From the NCBI RefSeq assembly GCF_900103585.1, contig NZ_FNHV01000011.1, positions 62,001 through 126,000 on the forward strand: a stretch of 64,000 nt of DNA, read 5' to 3'. Below the pieces are notes generated by a model. That model was not told where the DNA came from, searched no databases, and saw only the letters and a program-made list of their open reading frames with translations. Each line of letters begins with the position of its first letter. Position 1 is the stretch's first letter. Shown here piece after piece: positions 1 through 8,121 of the stretch. This DNA comes from Streptomyces sp. cf386 (GTDB lineage: Bacteria > Actinomycetota > Actinomycetes > Streptomycetales > Streptomycetaceae). A program made the translations under genes and the position numbers.

Positions 1-263
1 AGCCACCCGCAAGGTGGTCCGCCTGGCCCCGCCGGGACCAAGAAGTGGTTGGAATCACGCGTCTGCGGGTAGGCGCGGCTACCAACCCGTGAGCCACCGG
101 ATTCCCCAGGGGAAACAAGCGATGAATCCTCCTGGCCCCGGACCGGACCCACGCCCCAGTGGCCCGGCCCTGTCAGTGCCCGCAGGTAGATTCGTTCGAG
201 GCCGGTGTGCCGCCCGCACGCGGCAGCGACCGGCCGTCACCGACGATTGCAGGAGTGATTCGC
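1..263. other. Unassigned leader before folB
   Basis: No gene can be assigned with confidence. Reading frame 1 closes with TAG at 70-72 and could be the last residues of a gene that starts outside the window, with an end resembling KKWLESR. Frame 2 stays open but reads like low-complexity noise. In Streptomyces the gene before folB is usually a SnoaL/NTF2-like protein preceded by folP, so a truncated C-terminus of that gene is the likeliest content. The bases 251-255 (AGGAG) are the ribosome binding site of folB. Confidence 0.25.
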
Positions 264-623
264 GTGGATCGTGTCGCGCTGCGCGGCCTGAAGGCCCGCG
301 GGTACCACGGTGTGTTCCCCGAGGAACGCAGGGAGGGCCAGACCTTCGTCGTGGACCTCGTCCTCGGCCTGGACACCCGGCCCGCCGCCGCCGACGACGA
401 CCTGGCGAAAACCGTGCACTACGGCATCGTGGCGGAGGAGGTCGTGGCCGTCGTCGAGGGCGAACCGGTCAACCTCATCGAGACGCTCGCCGAGCGCATC
501 GCCCAGGCCTGTCTGAAGCACGAAGGGGTCCAGGAGGCCGAGGTCACCGTCCACAAGCCGGACGCGCCGATCACGGTCCCCTTCGACGACGTGACCGTCA
601 CCATCACCCGGAGCCGAGTATGA
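264..623 (+). CDS. folB: Dihydroneopterin aldolase FolB
   Basis: Predicted cytoplasmic enzyme of tetrahydrofolate synthesis, converting 7,8-dihydroneopterin to 6-hydroxymethyl-dihydropterin and glycolaldehyde. The 119-residue product has the compact one-domain family length. It opens with the typical DRVALRGLKARGYHGV segment and carries LIETLAERIA and VTVHKPDAPI near the C-terminus, the latter containing the family's catalytic lysine region. The GTG start at 264 is chosen because AGGAG lies 8 bases upstream and the upstream in-frame sequence is not conserved-looking. The TGA overlaps the ATG of folK in an ATGA, so the two are translationally coupled. folE lies a little downstream on the other strand. 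Confidence 0.93.
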   Translation: MDRVALRGLKARGYHGVFPEERREGQTFVVDLVLGLDTRPAAADDDLAKTVHYGIVAEEVVAVVEGEPVNLIETLAERIAQACLKHEGVQEAEVTVHKPDAPITVPFDDVTVTITRSRV

Positions 624-1231
624 CCGCGTCCTTCACCGAGGGTCACAGCGACCCGACCGTACAGCCGGTACCCGCCTCCGTCGTCGAACAGGTCGACGCC
701 GCCGACACCACCCTCAGCAACCCCAAACGGGCCGTGATCTCCCTCGGCTCCAACCTGGGGAACCGGCTGGAGACGCTCCAGGGCGCCATCGACGCGCTGG
801 AGGACACCCCGGGCGTCCGCATCAAGGCCGTATCGCCCGTGTACGAGACGGAGCCGTGGGGCGTGGAGCCGGGAAGCCAGCCGTCCTACTTCAACGCGGT
901 CGTGGTCCTCAAGACCACGCTCCCCCCGTCCTCCCTGCTGGAGCGGGCCCACGCGGTCGAGGAGGCTTTCCACCGCGTACGGGACGAGCGCTGGGGCGCA
1001 CGCACTCTCGACGTCGACATCGTCGCGTACGCCGACGTCGTCTCCGACGACCCGACCCTCACCCTCCCCCACCCGCGCGCCCATGAGCGTGCCTTCGTCC
1101 TCGCCCCCTGGCATGACGTCGATCCGCAGGCACAGCTTCCGGGCCGCGGCCCGGTGGCCGACCTGCTGTCCGGCATCACTCGCGAAGGTGTCGTAACCCG
1201 GCCGGACCTGGAACTCCAGCTGCCCGAATAG
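620..1231 (+). CDS. folK: HPPK, hydroxymethyl-dihydropterin pyrophosphokinase FolK
   Basis: Transfers pyrophosphate from ATP to 6-hydroxymethyl-7,8-dihydropterin, the step after FolB and before dihydropteroate synthase. The 203-residue product has an N-terminal extension of about 38 residues, then the HPPK core. Visible motifs are ISLGSNLGNR (about 41-50), SPVYETEPWG, the ATP/Mg motif region RWGARTLDVDIV with its two aspartates, and LPHPRAHERAFVLAP. The start overlaps the folB stop by 4 bases. The extension lacks conserved features and a later start is possible, though the tight overlap supports this one. Confidence 0.93.
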   Translation: MTASFTEGHSDPTVQPVPASVVEQVDAADTTLSNPKRAVISLGSNLGNRLETLQGAIDALEDTPGVRIKAVSPVYETEPWGVEPGSQPSYFNAVVVLKTTLPPSSLLERAHAVEEAFHRVRDERWGARTLDVDIVAYADVVSDDPTLTLPHPRAHERAFVLAPWHDVDPQAQLPGRGPVADLLSGITREGVVTRPDLELQLPE

Positions 1232-1287
1232 TCGTTAAGGTCAAGACGACACATTCCGTGGGTACTCGGGGGAGTTGAAGGGACGCC

Positions 1288-1776
1288 GTGAGAGAGCTGC
1301 GCATCAGGATGCTGGCCGGTGTGTTCATCGTCGCCGGAGTCCTGTCCTGGGCGGGCGCCCGCCTGTGGAACTCCGTCGGGACCCTGCCCAGCGTCCCCCT
1401 GGCCGCCCCCATCGTCCTCGCCCTGATCGCCGTGGTCCTCCTGGCCACGGCGATCTCGATCCGCGCCCGCCTCAAGGCCCAGCGCGAACGCCGCCCCGAG
1501 GCCAAGGGCGTCGACCCCCTGATGGCCGCCCGCGCGGTCGTCTTCGGCCACGCCAGCGCCCTGGTCGCCGCCCTGGTGGCCGGCATGTACGGCGGCACCG
1601 GCGTCTTCCTCCTGGAGTCCCTCGACATCCCCGCCCGCCGCGACCAGGCCATCTACGCCGGCTTCTCGGTCCTGGCCGGCATCGGAGTGATAGCGGCAGC
1701 CATCTTCCTGGAACGCGTGTGCAAGCTGCCGGAGGACGACGAGCACAATGGGGCGGGGGCGGCTCCGACGGTGTAG
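1288..1776 (+). CDS. DUF3180 membrane protein
   Basis: Integral membrane protein of 162 residues with a family name but no known function. Four hydrophobic stretches are visible (about residues 5-24, 34-53, 82-103 and 121-143), separated by a basic loop rich in Arg and Lys (RARLKAQRERRPEAK). This matches the DUF3180 family, which in actinomycetes habitually follows folK. The GTG start is preceded by a GAAGGGA-type ribosome binding site. It is 56 bases from folK and probably in the same transcript. The syntenic position is the main support; it gives no clue to activity. Confidence 0.85.
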   Translation: MRELRIRMLAGVFIVAGVLSWAGARLWNSVGTLPSVPLAAPIVLALIAVVLLATAISIRARLKAQRERRPEAKGVDPLMAARAVVFGHASALVAALVAGMYGGTGVFLLESLDIPARRDQAIYAGFSVLAGIGVIAAAIFLERVCKLPEDDEHNGAGAAPTV

Positions 1777-1844
1777 CGCGGGATCAGCACACCGCGCATA
1801 CGGGAATCAGCGCATCGCAGATCCGGGAATCAGCACACCGGGTA
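1777..1844. repeat. Short direct repeats between convergent genes
   Basis: The gap between the DUF3180 gene and folE holds repeated copies of a CGGGA(A)TCAGC element, at 1779-1788, 1801-1811 and 1824-1834. Two of the copies continue as ACACCG. No hairpin followed by a T-run is visible. The function is unknown; it may be a decayed or slipped sequence at a convergent gene end. Confidence 0.5.
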
Positions 1845-2450
1845 TCAGCGGGCCATGATGAGGCTCATCGCCTCGTTGCGCGTCGCCGCGTCCCGCAGCT
1901 GACCGCGCACCGCCGACGTTATGGTCATCGCGCCGGGCTTGCGAATGCCCCGCATCGACATGCACATGTGCTCGCACTCCACGACGACGATCACGCCGCG
2001 CGGCTCCAGGATCTCCATCAGGGAGTCCGCGATCTGCGTAGTGAGACGTTCCTGCACCTGCGGCCGGCGGGCGAAGACGTCCACCAGCCGGGCCAGCTTG
2101 GAGAGCCCGGTGATCTTGCCCGACGTGGCAGGGATGTAGCCGACGTGGGCGACACCGCGGAACGGCACCAGATGATGCTCACATGTGCTGTACACCTCAA
2201 TGTCCTTCACCAGCACCATCTCGTCGTGCCCGATGTCGAACGTCGTGGTCAGCACGTCTTCAGGCTTCTGCCACAGCCCCGCGAAGATCTCCTTGTACGC
2301 CCGCGCCACCCTCCCCGGCGTCTCCTTGAGCCCCTCGCGGTCCGGGTCCTCTCCGACCGCGATCAGCAGTTCGCGTACGGCGTTCTCGGCGCGCTTCTCG
2401 TCGAATTCGCCGATGCTGCCCTCGCCGTCCAGCGTCACGGGGTCGGTCAT
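1845..2450 (-). CDS. folE: GTP cyclohydrolase I FolE
   Basis: Converts GTP to 7,8-dihydroneopterin triphosphate, the first step of folate synthesis. The product has 201 residues, the usual length. Zinc ligands are visible as C90 and H93 in STCEHHLVPF and C163 in EHMCMSMRG. The substrate-binding segments GKITGLSKLARLVDVFARRPQVQE and ITSAVRG are intact. The gene faces folB-folK and is separated from ftsH upstream by a strong terminator, so it should have its own promoter in the gap at 2451-2515. Confidence 0.97.
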   Translation of the reverse strand: MTDPVTLDGEGSIGEFDEKRAENAVRELLIAVGEDPDREGLKETPGRVARAYKEIFAGLWQKPEDVLTTTFDIGHDEMVLVKDIEVYSTCEHHLVPFRGVAHVGYIPATSGKITGLSKLARLVDVFARRPQVQERLTTQIADSLMEILEPRGVIVVVECEHMCMSMRGIRKPGAMTITSAVRGQLRDAATRNEAMSLIMAR

Positions 2451-2515
2451 GTGGTGCCTCGTTCCTTCGCGGGTGGCGCGTGTGGGTCACGCGTCTGAAC
2501 TGCGGGCATCCGAAA

Positions 2516-2555
2516 ATGCCGCGCCCCCCAGGCTAAAACCTGGGGGGCGCGGCAT
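2516..2555 (-). terminator. Intrinsic terminator of ftsH
   Basis: Perfect 17-bp inverted repeat (2516-2532 against 2539-2555) with a 6-base loop. Read on the minus strand it is followed by TTTT. It lies 40 bases after the ftsH stop and upstream of folE, so it should insulate folE from ftsH read-through. Confidence 0.9.
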
Positions 2556-2594
2556 CCATTCCGGGCCCGGTGGGGTCCACCGGGGGCCGGGGTG

Positions 2595-4634
2595 TCAGCT
2601 CTCCGGGCGCTCCTCGGGAGCGGGCTCGGCCGCCGGGGTGGGCTCCGCCACCGTCGACTTGGCCGTGCTGATCGCCGGCGTCGCGCCGTTGGCGCCGTTC
2701 GTCAGTGCGAGCTCCTTCGGGGAGAGCACCGGCGGACGGGTGGACGGCGTACGGCGGGAGGACCCGGTCCAGGCGGGCCGCGGCGGGCGCTTGACGATCG
2801 TGGCGAAGACCTCGGCGATCTCCTCCTTGCCGAGCGTCTCCTTCTCCAGGAGGGCCAGGACGAGGTTGTCGAGCACGTCGCGGTTCTCGACCAGGATCTC
2901 CCAGGCCTCGTTGTGCGCGTTCTCGATGAGCTTCTTGACTTCCTCGTCCACCAGCGCGGCGACCTCTTCCGAGTAATCGCGCTGGTGAGCCATCTCACGT
3001 CCGAGGAACGGCTCGGTGTTGTCGCCGCCGAACTTGATGGCGCCGAGCCGCTCGGTCATGCCGTACTGCGTGACCATCGCGCGGGCCGTTGCCGTGGCCT
3101 TCTCGATGTCGTTCGCCGCGCCCGTGGTCGGGTCGTGGAAGACGAGTTCCTCGGCCGCTCGGCCGCCCAGCATGTAGGCCAGCTGGTCCAGCATCTCGTT
3201 GCGGGTGGTCGAGTACTTGTCCTCGTCCGGGAGCACCATCGTGTAGCCGAGGGCTCGGCCTCTCGACAGGATCGTGATCTTGTGGACCGGGTCGGAGTTC
3301 GGGGAGGCCGCCGCGACCAGGGCGTGTCCGCCCTCGTGGTACGCGGTGATCTTCTTTTCCTTGTCCGACATGATCCGGGTCCGCTTCTGCGGGCCCGCCA
3401 CGACGCGGTCGATGGCCTCGTCCAGCATCTGGTTGTCGATCAGCTTCTTGTCCGAGCGGGCCGTGAGCAGCGCGGCCTCGTTGAGGACGTTGCTCAGGTC
3501 CGCGCCCGTGAAGCCGGGCGTACGGCGGGCGACCGCCGAGAGGTCGACGTCCGGGGCGACCGGCTTGCCCTTCTGGTGGACCTTGAGGATCTCCAGACGG
3601 CCCTGCATGTCCGGGCGGTCGACCGCGATCTGGCGGTCGAAGCGGCCGGGGCGCAGGAGGGCCGGGTCGAGGATGTCGGGCCGGTTCGTCGCGGCGATGA
3701 GGATCACGCCGCCCTTGACGTCGAAGCCGTCCATCTCGACGAGCAGCTGGTTCAGGGTCTGCTCGCGCTCATCGTGACCGCCGCCGAGGCCGGCGCCGCG
3801 GTGGCGGCCGACCGCGTCGATCTCGTCGACGAAGACGATCGCCGGGGCGTTCGCCTTGGCCTGCTCGAAGAGGTCGCGGACTCGGGAGGCACCGACACCG
3901 ACGAACATCTCGACGAAGTCGGAACCGGAGATCGAGTAGAAGGGGACGCCCGCTTCGCCGGCGACGGCGCGCGCGAGGAGCGTCTTACCGGTACCAGGAG
4001 GCCCGTAGAGCAGGACGCCCTTGGGGATCTTGGCGCCGACGGCCTGGAACTTCGCCGGTTCCTGGAGGAACTCCTTGATCTCGTGGAGTTCTTCGACGGC
4101 TTCGTCCGAGCCGGCGACGTCCGAGAACGTCGTCTTCGGGGTGTCCTTGGTGATGAGCTTCGCCTTGGACTTGCCGAAGTTCATGACCCGGGAGCCGCCG
4201 CCCTGCATCTGATTCATCAGGAACAGGAACACGACGACGATGAGGACGAAGGGCAGCAGGGAGAGCAGGATGCCGACGAACGGGTTCTGCTTGGACGGCG
4301 AGACCGTGTAGCCGTCGGGGATCTGCTTCTGCTGGTACTTGTTCTGCAGCGTGTTGGCGATGTCCACGCCTTGGTCGCCGATGTACGACGCCTGGATCTT
4401 GGTGGCGCCCTCGACCTTTTCGCCGTCCTTGAGCTGGGCCTTGACGATCTGTTCGTCGCCGGTGGTCAGCTTGACCGACTCGACCTTGTTCTCATTGATC
4501 GCCTGAATGACCTGGCCGGTGTCCACCGTCTTGTAGCCGCCGGACGAGCCGACGACCTGCATCAACACGACCACGGCAAGGACGGCCAGCACGATCCACA
4601 TGACCGGCCCACGGAAGTATCGCTTCACGTCCAT
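2595..4634 (-). CDS. ftsH: ATP-dependent zinc metalloprotease FtsH
   Basis: Membrane-anchored AAA+ protease that degrades membrane and short-lived cytoplasmic proteins. From the start used here it has 679 residues: membrane segment 9-28, extracytoplasmic domain 30-115, membrane segment 119-140, AAA module with Walker A GPPGTGKT at 211-218, Walker B IVFVDE at 267-272 and arginine-finger region RPGRFDR at 328-334, then the M41 site HEGGH at 433-437 with a likely third zinc ligand at D509. The C-terminal tail is Pro/Ala/Glu-rich. The start MDVKRYFRG is the family start but has a poor ribosome site; an ATG at 4670, just before a strong AGGAGG, is an alternative reading. Confidence 0.96.
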   Translation of the reverse strand: MDVKRYFRGPVMWIVLAVLAVVVLMQVVGSSGGYKTVDTGQVIQAINENKVESVKLTTGDEQIVKAQLKDGEKVEGATKIQASYIGDQGVDIANTLQNKYQQKQIPDGYTVSPSKQNPFVGILLSLLPFVLIVVVFLFLMNQMQGGGSRVMNFGKSKAKLITKDTPKTTFSDVAGSDEAVEELHEIKEFLQEPAKFQAVGAKIPKGVLLYGPPGTGKTLLARAVAGEAGVPFYSISGSDFVEMFVGVGASRVRDLFEQAKANAPAIVFVDEIDAVGRHRGAGLGGGHDEREQTLNQLLVEMDGFDVKGGVILIAATNRPDILDPALLRPGRFDRQIAVDRPDMQGRLEILKVHQKGKPVAPDVDLSAVARRTPGFTGADLSNVLNEAALLTARSDKKLIDNQMLDEAIDRVVAGPQKRTRIMSDKEKKITAYHEGGHALVAAASPNSDPVHKITILSRGRALGYTMVLPDEDKYSTTRNEMLDQLAYMLGGRAAEELVFHDPTTGAANDIEKATATARAMVTQYGMTERLGAIKFGGDNTEPFLGREMAHQRDYSEEVAALVDEEVKKLIENAHNEAWEILVENRDVLDNLVLALLEKETLGKEEIAEVFATIVKRPPRPAWTGSSRRTPSTRPPVLSPKELALTNGANGATPAISTAKSTVAEPTPAAEPAPEERPES

Positions 4635-4841
4635 CCATACGGAGCGGTGTCGCCCCGTCCCTCCTGCCATAGTGAGTTTGATAAGACAGTTCTTCTGACG
4701 GTACCCCAGCTTTGACGCCCGTAGCCGCACGGGCGGGCCGCCAAGCCCGTCTGCATGCTCCAACGCGGCGAGGCCCTCCGGGGTTCCCGATCTTCGTACG
4801 GGGGTTGGGCCCTTCGGGTCCGAGTCGCCGGACCGTCGGGC

Positions 4842-5402
4842 TCAGCCGCCGTAGACGTGGGGCGCGAGCGTACCGACGAACGGGAGGTTGCGGTACTTCT
4901 CGGCGTAGTCGAGGCCGTAGCCGACGACGAACTCGTTGGGGATGTCGAAGCCGACCCACTCCACGTCGATGGCGACCTTGGCGGCGTCCGGCTTGCGCAG
5001 CAGGGTGCAGATCTTCAGCGACTCGGGCTCGCGGGAGCCGAGGTTGTTGATCAGCCACGACAGGGTCAGGCCGGAGTCGATGATGTCCTCGACGATGAGG
5101 ACGTGCTTGCCCTTGATGTCGGTGTCGAGGTCCTTGAGGATCCGCACGACACCGGAGGACTGGGTGCCGGCGCCGTACGACGACACGGCCATCCAGTCCA
5201 TGGTGACGGGGGTGGACAGCGCCCGGGCGAGGTCGGCCATGACCATCACCGCGCCCTTGAGGACGCCGACGATGAGCAGGTCCTTGCCCTCGTACTCCGT
5301 GTCGATCTTCGCCGCCAGCTCAGCCAGCTTGGCGTCGATCTCTTCCTTGGTGATGAGCACCTCTTTGAGGTCGGTGCCCATGTCTTTCGCGTCCACCCGC
5401 AT
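4842..5402 (-). CDS. hpt: Hypoxanthine phosphoribosyltransferase
   Basis: Purine salvage enzyme forming IMP/GMP from hypoxanthine or guanine and PRPP in the cytoplasm. The 186-residue product has the PRPP-binding signature VLIVEDIIDSG at 101-111, the flexible loop region AVSSYGAGTQSSG at 72-84, and the purine-binding end VGFDIPNEFVVGYGLDYAEKYRN. It sits between tilS and ftsH, the conserved tilS-hpt-ftsH order of many Gram-positive genomes. The ATG at 5402 is chosen by similarity to known starts; a second Met seven residues in is possible. Confidence 0.96.
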   Translation of the reverse strand: MRVDAKDMGTDLKEVLITKEEIDAKLAELAAKIDTEYEGKDLLIVGVLKGAVMVMADLARALSTPVTMDWMAVSSYGAGTQSSGVVRILKDLDTDIKGKHVLIVEDIIDSGLTLSWLINNLGSREPESLKICTLLRKPDAAKVAIDVEWVGFDIPNEFVVGYGLDYAEKYRNLPFVGTLAPHVYGG

Positions 5403-5479
5403 CACTTTCGGTCGTCCCACCGGCCGGTCCGGGCCGCTCGTGGCGACCCCTTGGAGGGGGCCGGTGGGAGGGTCCGGTT

Positions 5480-6703
5480 TCAGCCTTGCCGAATCACCAG
5501 TCTGCCACCCTGGCGCTGGGCCACGACTTTGCCGGGGAGATTGATGGCTCCTTGGCCGCGCCAGCCGGTGATCAGGCGGTCGACTTCCTCGATGTGGCGG
5601 GCGAACAGCGCGCCGGCCGGCGCCCCGGCCTCGATGGCGGCGCGGCGCAGGATCCGGCGGCGTACGGCGGGCGGCAGCGCGTAGAGCTTCGCGCACTCCA
5701 GGAGGCCGGCCGAGTCGCGTACGGCGGCCTCGGCCTGGCGGGCCCAGGCGTCGAGGGCGTCTGCGTCGTCGCGGGAGAGCTGGGCCGTACGGGCGAGGGC
5801 CTCGACGACGCCCTTGCCGAGCGCCTTCTCCAGGGCGGGCAGGCCTTCCTGGCGCAGCCGCGACCTGGTGTACGCGGGATCGGAGTTGTGGGGGTCGTCC
5901 CAGACCGGGAGGGACTGGACCATGCAGGCTTTGCGGGCGGTCTGCCGGTCGATGTGGAGGAAGGGGCGCCGGTAACGGCCGTTGGCCCCCGAGACCGCGG
6001 CCATTCCGGACAGGGAGCGGATGCCGGAGCCGCGGGCGAGGCCGAGCAGGACGGTTTCGGCCTGGTCGTCGCGGGTGTGGCCGAGCAGGACGGCGAAGGC
6101 GCCGTGGCGTAGGGCCGCGGCGTCGAGGGCGGCGTAGCGGGCGTCGCGGGCGGCGGCCTCGGGTCCGCCTGCGCGGCCGACGGTCACGGCGATGGACTCG
6201 ACGGGGTCGAGGCCGAGTTCGCGCAGCCGCAGGGCGACCTCCTCGGCGCGCAGGTCGGAGCCGGGCTGCAGACCGTGGTCGACGGTGATGCCGCCGGCGC
6301 GGATGCCGAGTTTGGGGGCCTCGAAGGCGAGTGCGGAGGCGAGGGCCATGGAGTCGGCGCCGCCGGAGCACGCCACGAGCACGAGCGGAGAGGGGGATCG
6401 CTCGTGCGAGAGGGCGCGCGGGGGTTCCTGCGGGAATACGCCGGGGGGTTCGTACGACGGCTCACGCGCCGTGCCGTGGGCGGCGGCGGAGCTCGTGGGG
6501 CCGAACGCGACCGTGGCGAACGTGGTGGCGGCGGACAGCACGGAAAGCGCCGTCGGCGGTGTCGCGGGCGGCGTCTCGGGGGAGGTCGCGCGCGGGCCGC
6601 CGGGCGCGGGCACGTCGGATGTGCGGCTGTGTTCGGTGAGGATGTCGTGGAGGACGCGGCGGACCGCCAAACGTATCGCCGCGACCGCAGGATGGGGACC
6701 CAT
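5480..6703 (-). CDS. tilS: tRNA(Ile) lysidine synthetase TilS
   Basis: ATP-dependent enzyme that converts the wobble cytidine of the CAU-anticodon isoleucine tRNA to lysidine. The N-type PP-loop SGGADS is at residues 113-118, followed by the family segments VDHGLQPGSDLRAEEV and LLGHTRDDQAETVLLGLARGSG, and a C-terminal domain ending in GRLVIRQG. Length is 407. Residues about 25-105, before the PP-loop, are a Pro/Ala/Ser/Thr-rich insertion without motifs, which makes it longer than many homologues. The ATG at 6703 is preceded by AAGGGA at 9 bases. Confidence 0.94.
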   Translation of the reverse strand: MGPHPAVAAIRLAVRRVLHDILTEHSRTSDVPAPGGPRATSPETPPATPPTALSVLSAATTFATVAFGPTSSAAAHGTAREPSYEPPGVFPQEPPRALSHERSPSPLVLVACSGGADSMALASALAFEAPKLGIRAGGITVDHGLQPGSDLRAEEVALRLRELGLDPVESIAVTVGRAGGPEAAARDARYAALDAAALRHGAFAVLLGHTRDDQAETVLLGLARGSGIRSLSGMAAVSGANGRYRRPFLHIDRQTARKACMVQSLPVWDDPHNSDPAYTRSRLRQEGLPALEKALGKGVVEALARTAQLSRDDADALDAWARQAEAAVRDSAGLLECAKLYALPPAVRRRILRRAAIEAGAPAGALFARHIEEVDRLITGWRGQGAINLPGKVVAQRQGGRLVIRQG

Positions 6704-6914
6704 GTCCGGTTCCCTTCATGAAATTGTCGGGGGGTGAGCCCGGGGTCGGTCACTCAGAGTGTGTAGATGGTGACAGAACCGGGCCGTTCCCCGAGCATTG
6801 CACGCCTACCCATGGCTCACGGTCCCTCGGACGGGTGATTGGAGGGGCGTTCGACTGCCGTCGGCCGGATTCGGTTCACGACTGTCGTATGAGATGTGCG
6901 ACTCGGCGCGTGAT

Positions 6915-8039
6915 TCACGACTCCGCCTTGCGATGCACCCGCGCGACCCAGTCCGCCGGTTTGGCGATCTCCGCCTTGGTGGGGAGGGTGTTCGGGGACG
7001 TCCACACGCGGTTGAAGCCGTCCATGCCGACCTGGTCCACGACGGCGCGTACGAAGCGTTCGCCGTCACGGTACTGCCTGAGTTTGGCGTCCAGGCCCAG
7101 CAGTTTGCGCAGGGCCATGTCGAGCCTGGAGGCACCCTTGGCGCGCCGTTGCTGGAACTTCTCGCGGATCTCCGCGACGGACGGCACGACCTGGGGACCG
7201 ACCCCGTCCATCACGAAGTCGGCGTGGCCCTCCAGGAGCGACATCACGGCGGTGACGCGGCCGAGGATCTCCCGCTGGGCCGGGGTCTGCACCAGTTCCA
7301 CGAAGGACCGCCCGCCGTCGTCCTCCTCGGCCTCGGGCCGGCCGCCCGCGAGCGACTGCGCGGCCTCGCGGATGCGTTCGAGGACGGTCATGGGGTCGAC
7401 GTCGGTCTCCCCCAAGAACGACTGGATTTCGCCCTCCAGATGGTCCCGCAGCCACGGCACCGCGCTGAACTGCGTGCGGTGCGTCTCCTCGTGCAGGCAC
7501 ACCCACAGGCGGAAGTCATGGGGGTGTACGTCGAGTTCGCGCTCCACGTGCACGATGTTCGGGGCGACGAGGAGGAGGCGCCCGCCGCCGTTCTCGCCCG
7601 CCGGGAGTTCGCGGGTGGCGGGGGCGAAGGTCTCGTACTGGCCGAGGACGCGGGAGGCCAGGAAGGACAGCAGCATCCCCAGTTCCACACCGGTGACCTT
7701 GCCGCCGACGGCACCGAGCATCGCGCCGCCGGGGCTGCCGCCGCGGCGCTCCTGCATCTTGTCGAGCAGGGGCTTGAGGATTTCGCGGAACCCGGCGACG
7801 TTCGCCCGCACCCAGCCGGGGCGGTCGACGACGAGGACGGGGGTGTCGTGGATGTCGTCCGTGCCCATACGAGTGAAGCCCCGGACGTGTTCCTCCGAGG
7901 CCTTGGCGTGTCGGCGCAGCTCGGCGACGACGGCCCTGGCCTCGTCACGGCTCACCTCCGGGCCCGGCCGTACGAGCCGGGTCGCGGTCGCCACCGCGAG
8001 ATTCCAGTCGACCATCTCGGCACCACCGATGCTCGTCAT
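6915..8039 (-). CDS. Zinc-dependent metalloprotease, DUF2342 type
   Basis: Predicted metalloprotease of 374 residues with the zincin motif HEETH at 183-187, in the actinobacterial family once annotated as associated with coenzyme F420 biosynthesis. No signal peptide is seen, so it is probably cytoplasmic. The segment around the motif (LWVCLHEETHRTQF) is strongly conserved in the family, while substrate and role are unknown. It lies between dacB and tilS, the usual Streptomyces order. A second Met at residue 9 (MVDWNLAVATATRLVRPG) could be the true start. The 211-base gap to tilS shows no further gene. Confidence 0.85.
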   Translation of the reverse strand: MTSIGGAEMVDWNLAVATATRLVRPGPEVSRDEARAVVAELRRHAKASEEHVRGFTRMGTDDIHDTPVLVVDRPGWVRANVAGFREILKPLLDKMQERRGGSPGGAMLGAVGGKVTGVELGMLLSFLASRVLGQYETFAPATRELPAGENGGGRLLLVAPNIVHVERELDVHPHDFRLWVCLHEETHRTQFSAVPWLRDHLEGEIQSFLGETDVDPMTVLERIREAAQSLAGGRPEAEEDDGGRSFVELVQTPAQREILGRVTAVMSLLEGHADFVMDGVGPQVVPSVAEIREKFQQRRAKGASRLDMALRKLLGLDAKLRQYRDGERFVRAVVDQVGMDGFNRVWTSPNTLPTKAEIAKPADWVARVHRKAES

Positions 8040-8121
8040 GTGTCAACCGTACGTGAGCGTTCCCACTTGGGGCAGGCCGTGCGGGGTTGGCTCGGTTGCT
8101 CGGGGGTGCCGGTCGTTGAGG

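Noticed and set aside
14..619. N-terminal extension of folK through the whole folB region in the same frame
   Set aside because: The extension is low-complexity and overlaps folB completely; the ATG overlapping the folB stop gives the normal family start.
2592..4715. A 707-codon open frame opposite ftsH
   Set aside because: It is the antisense shadow of the FtsH codons; no start signal or recognisable domain.
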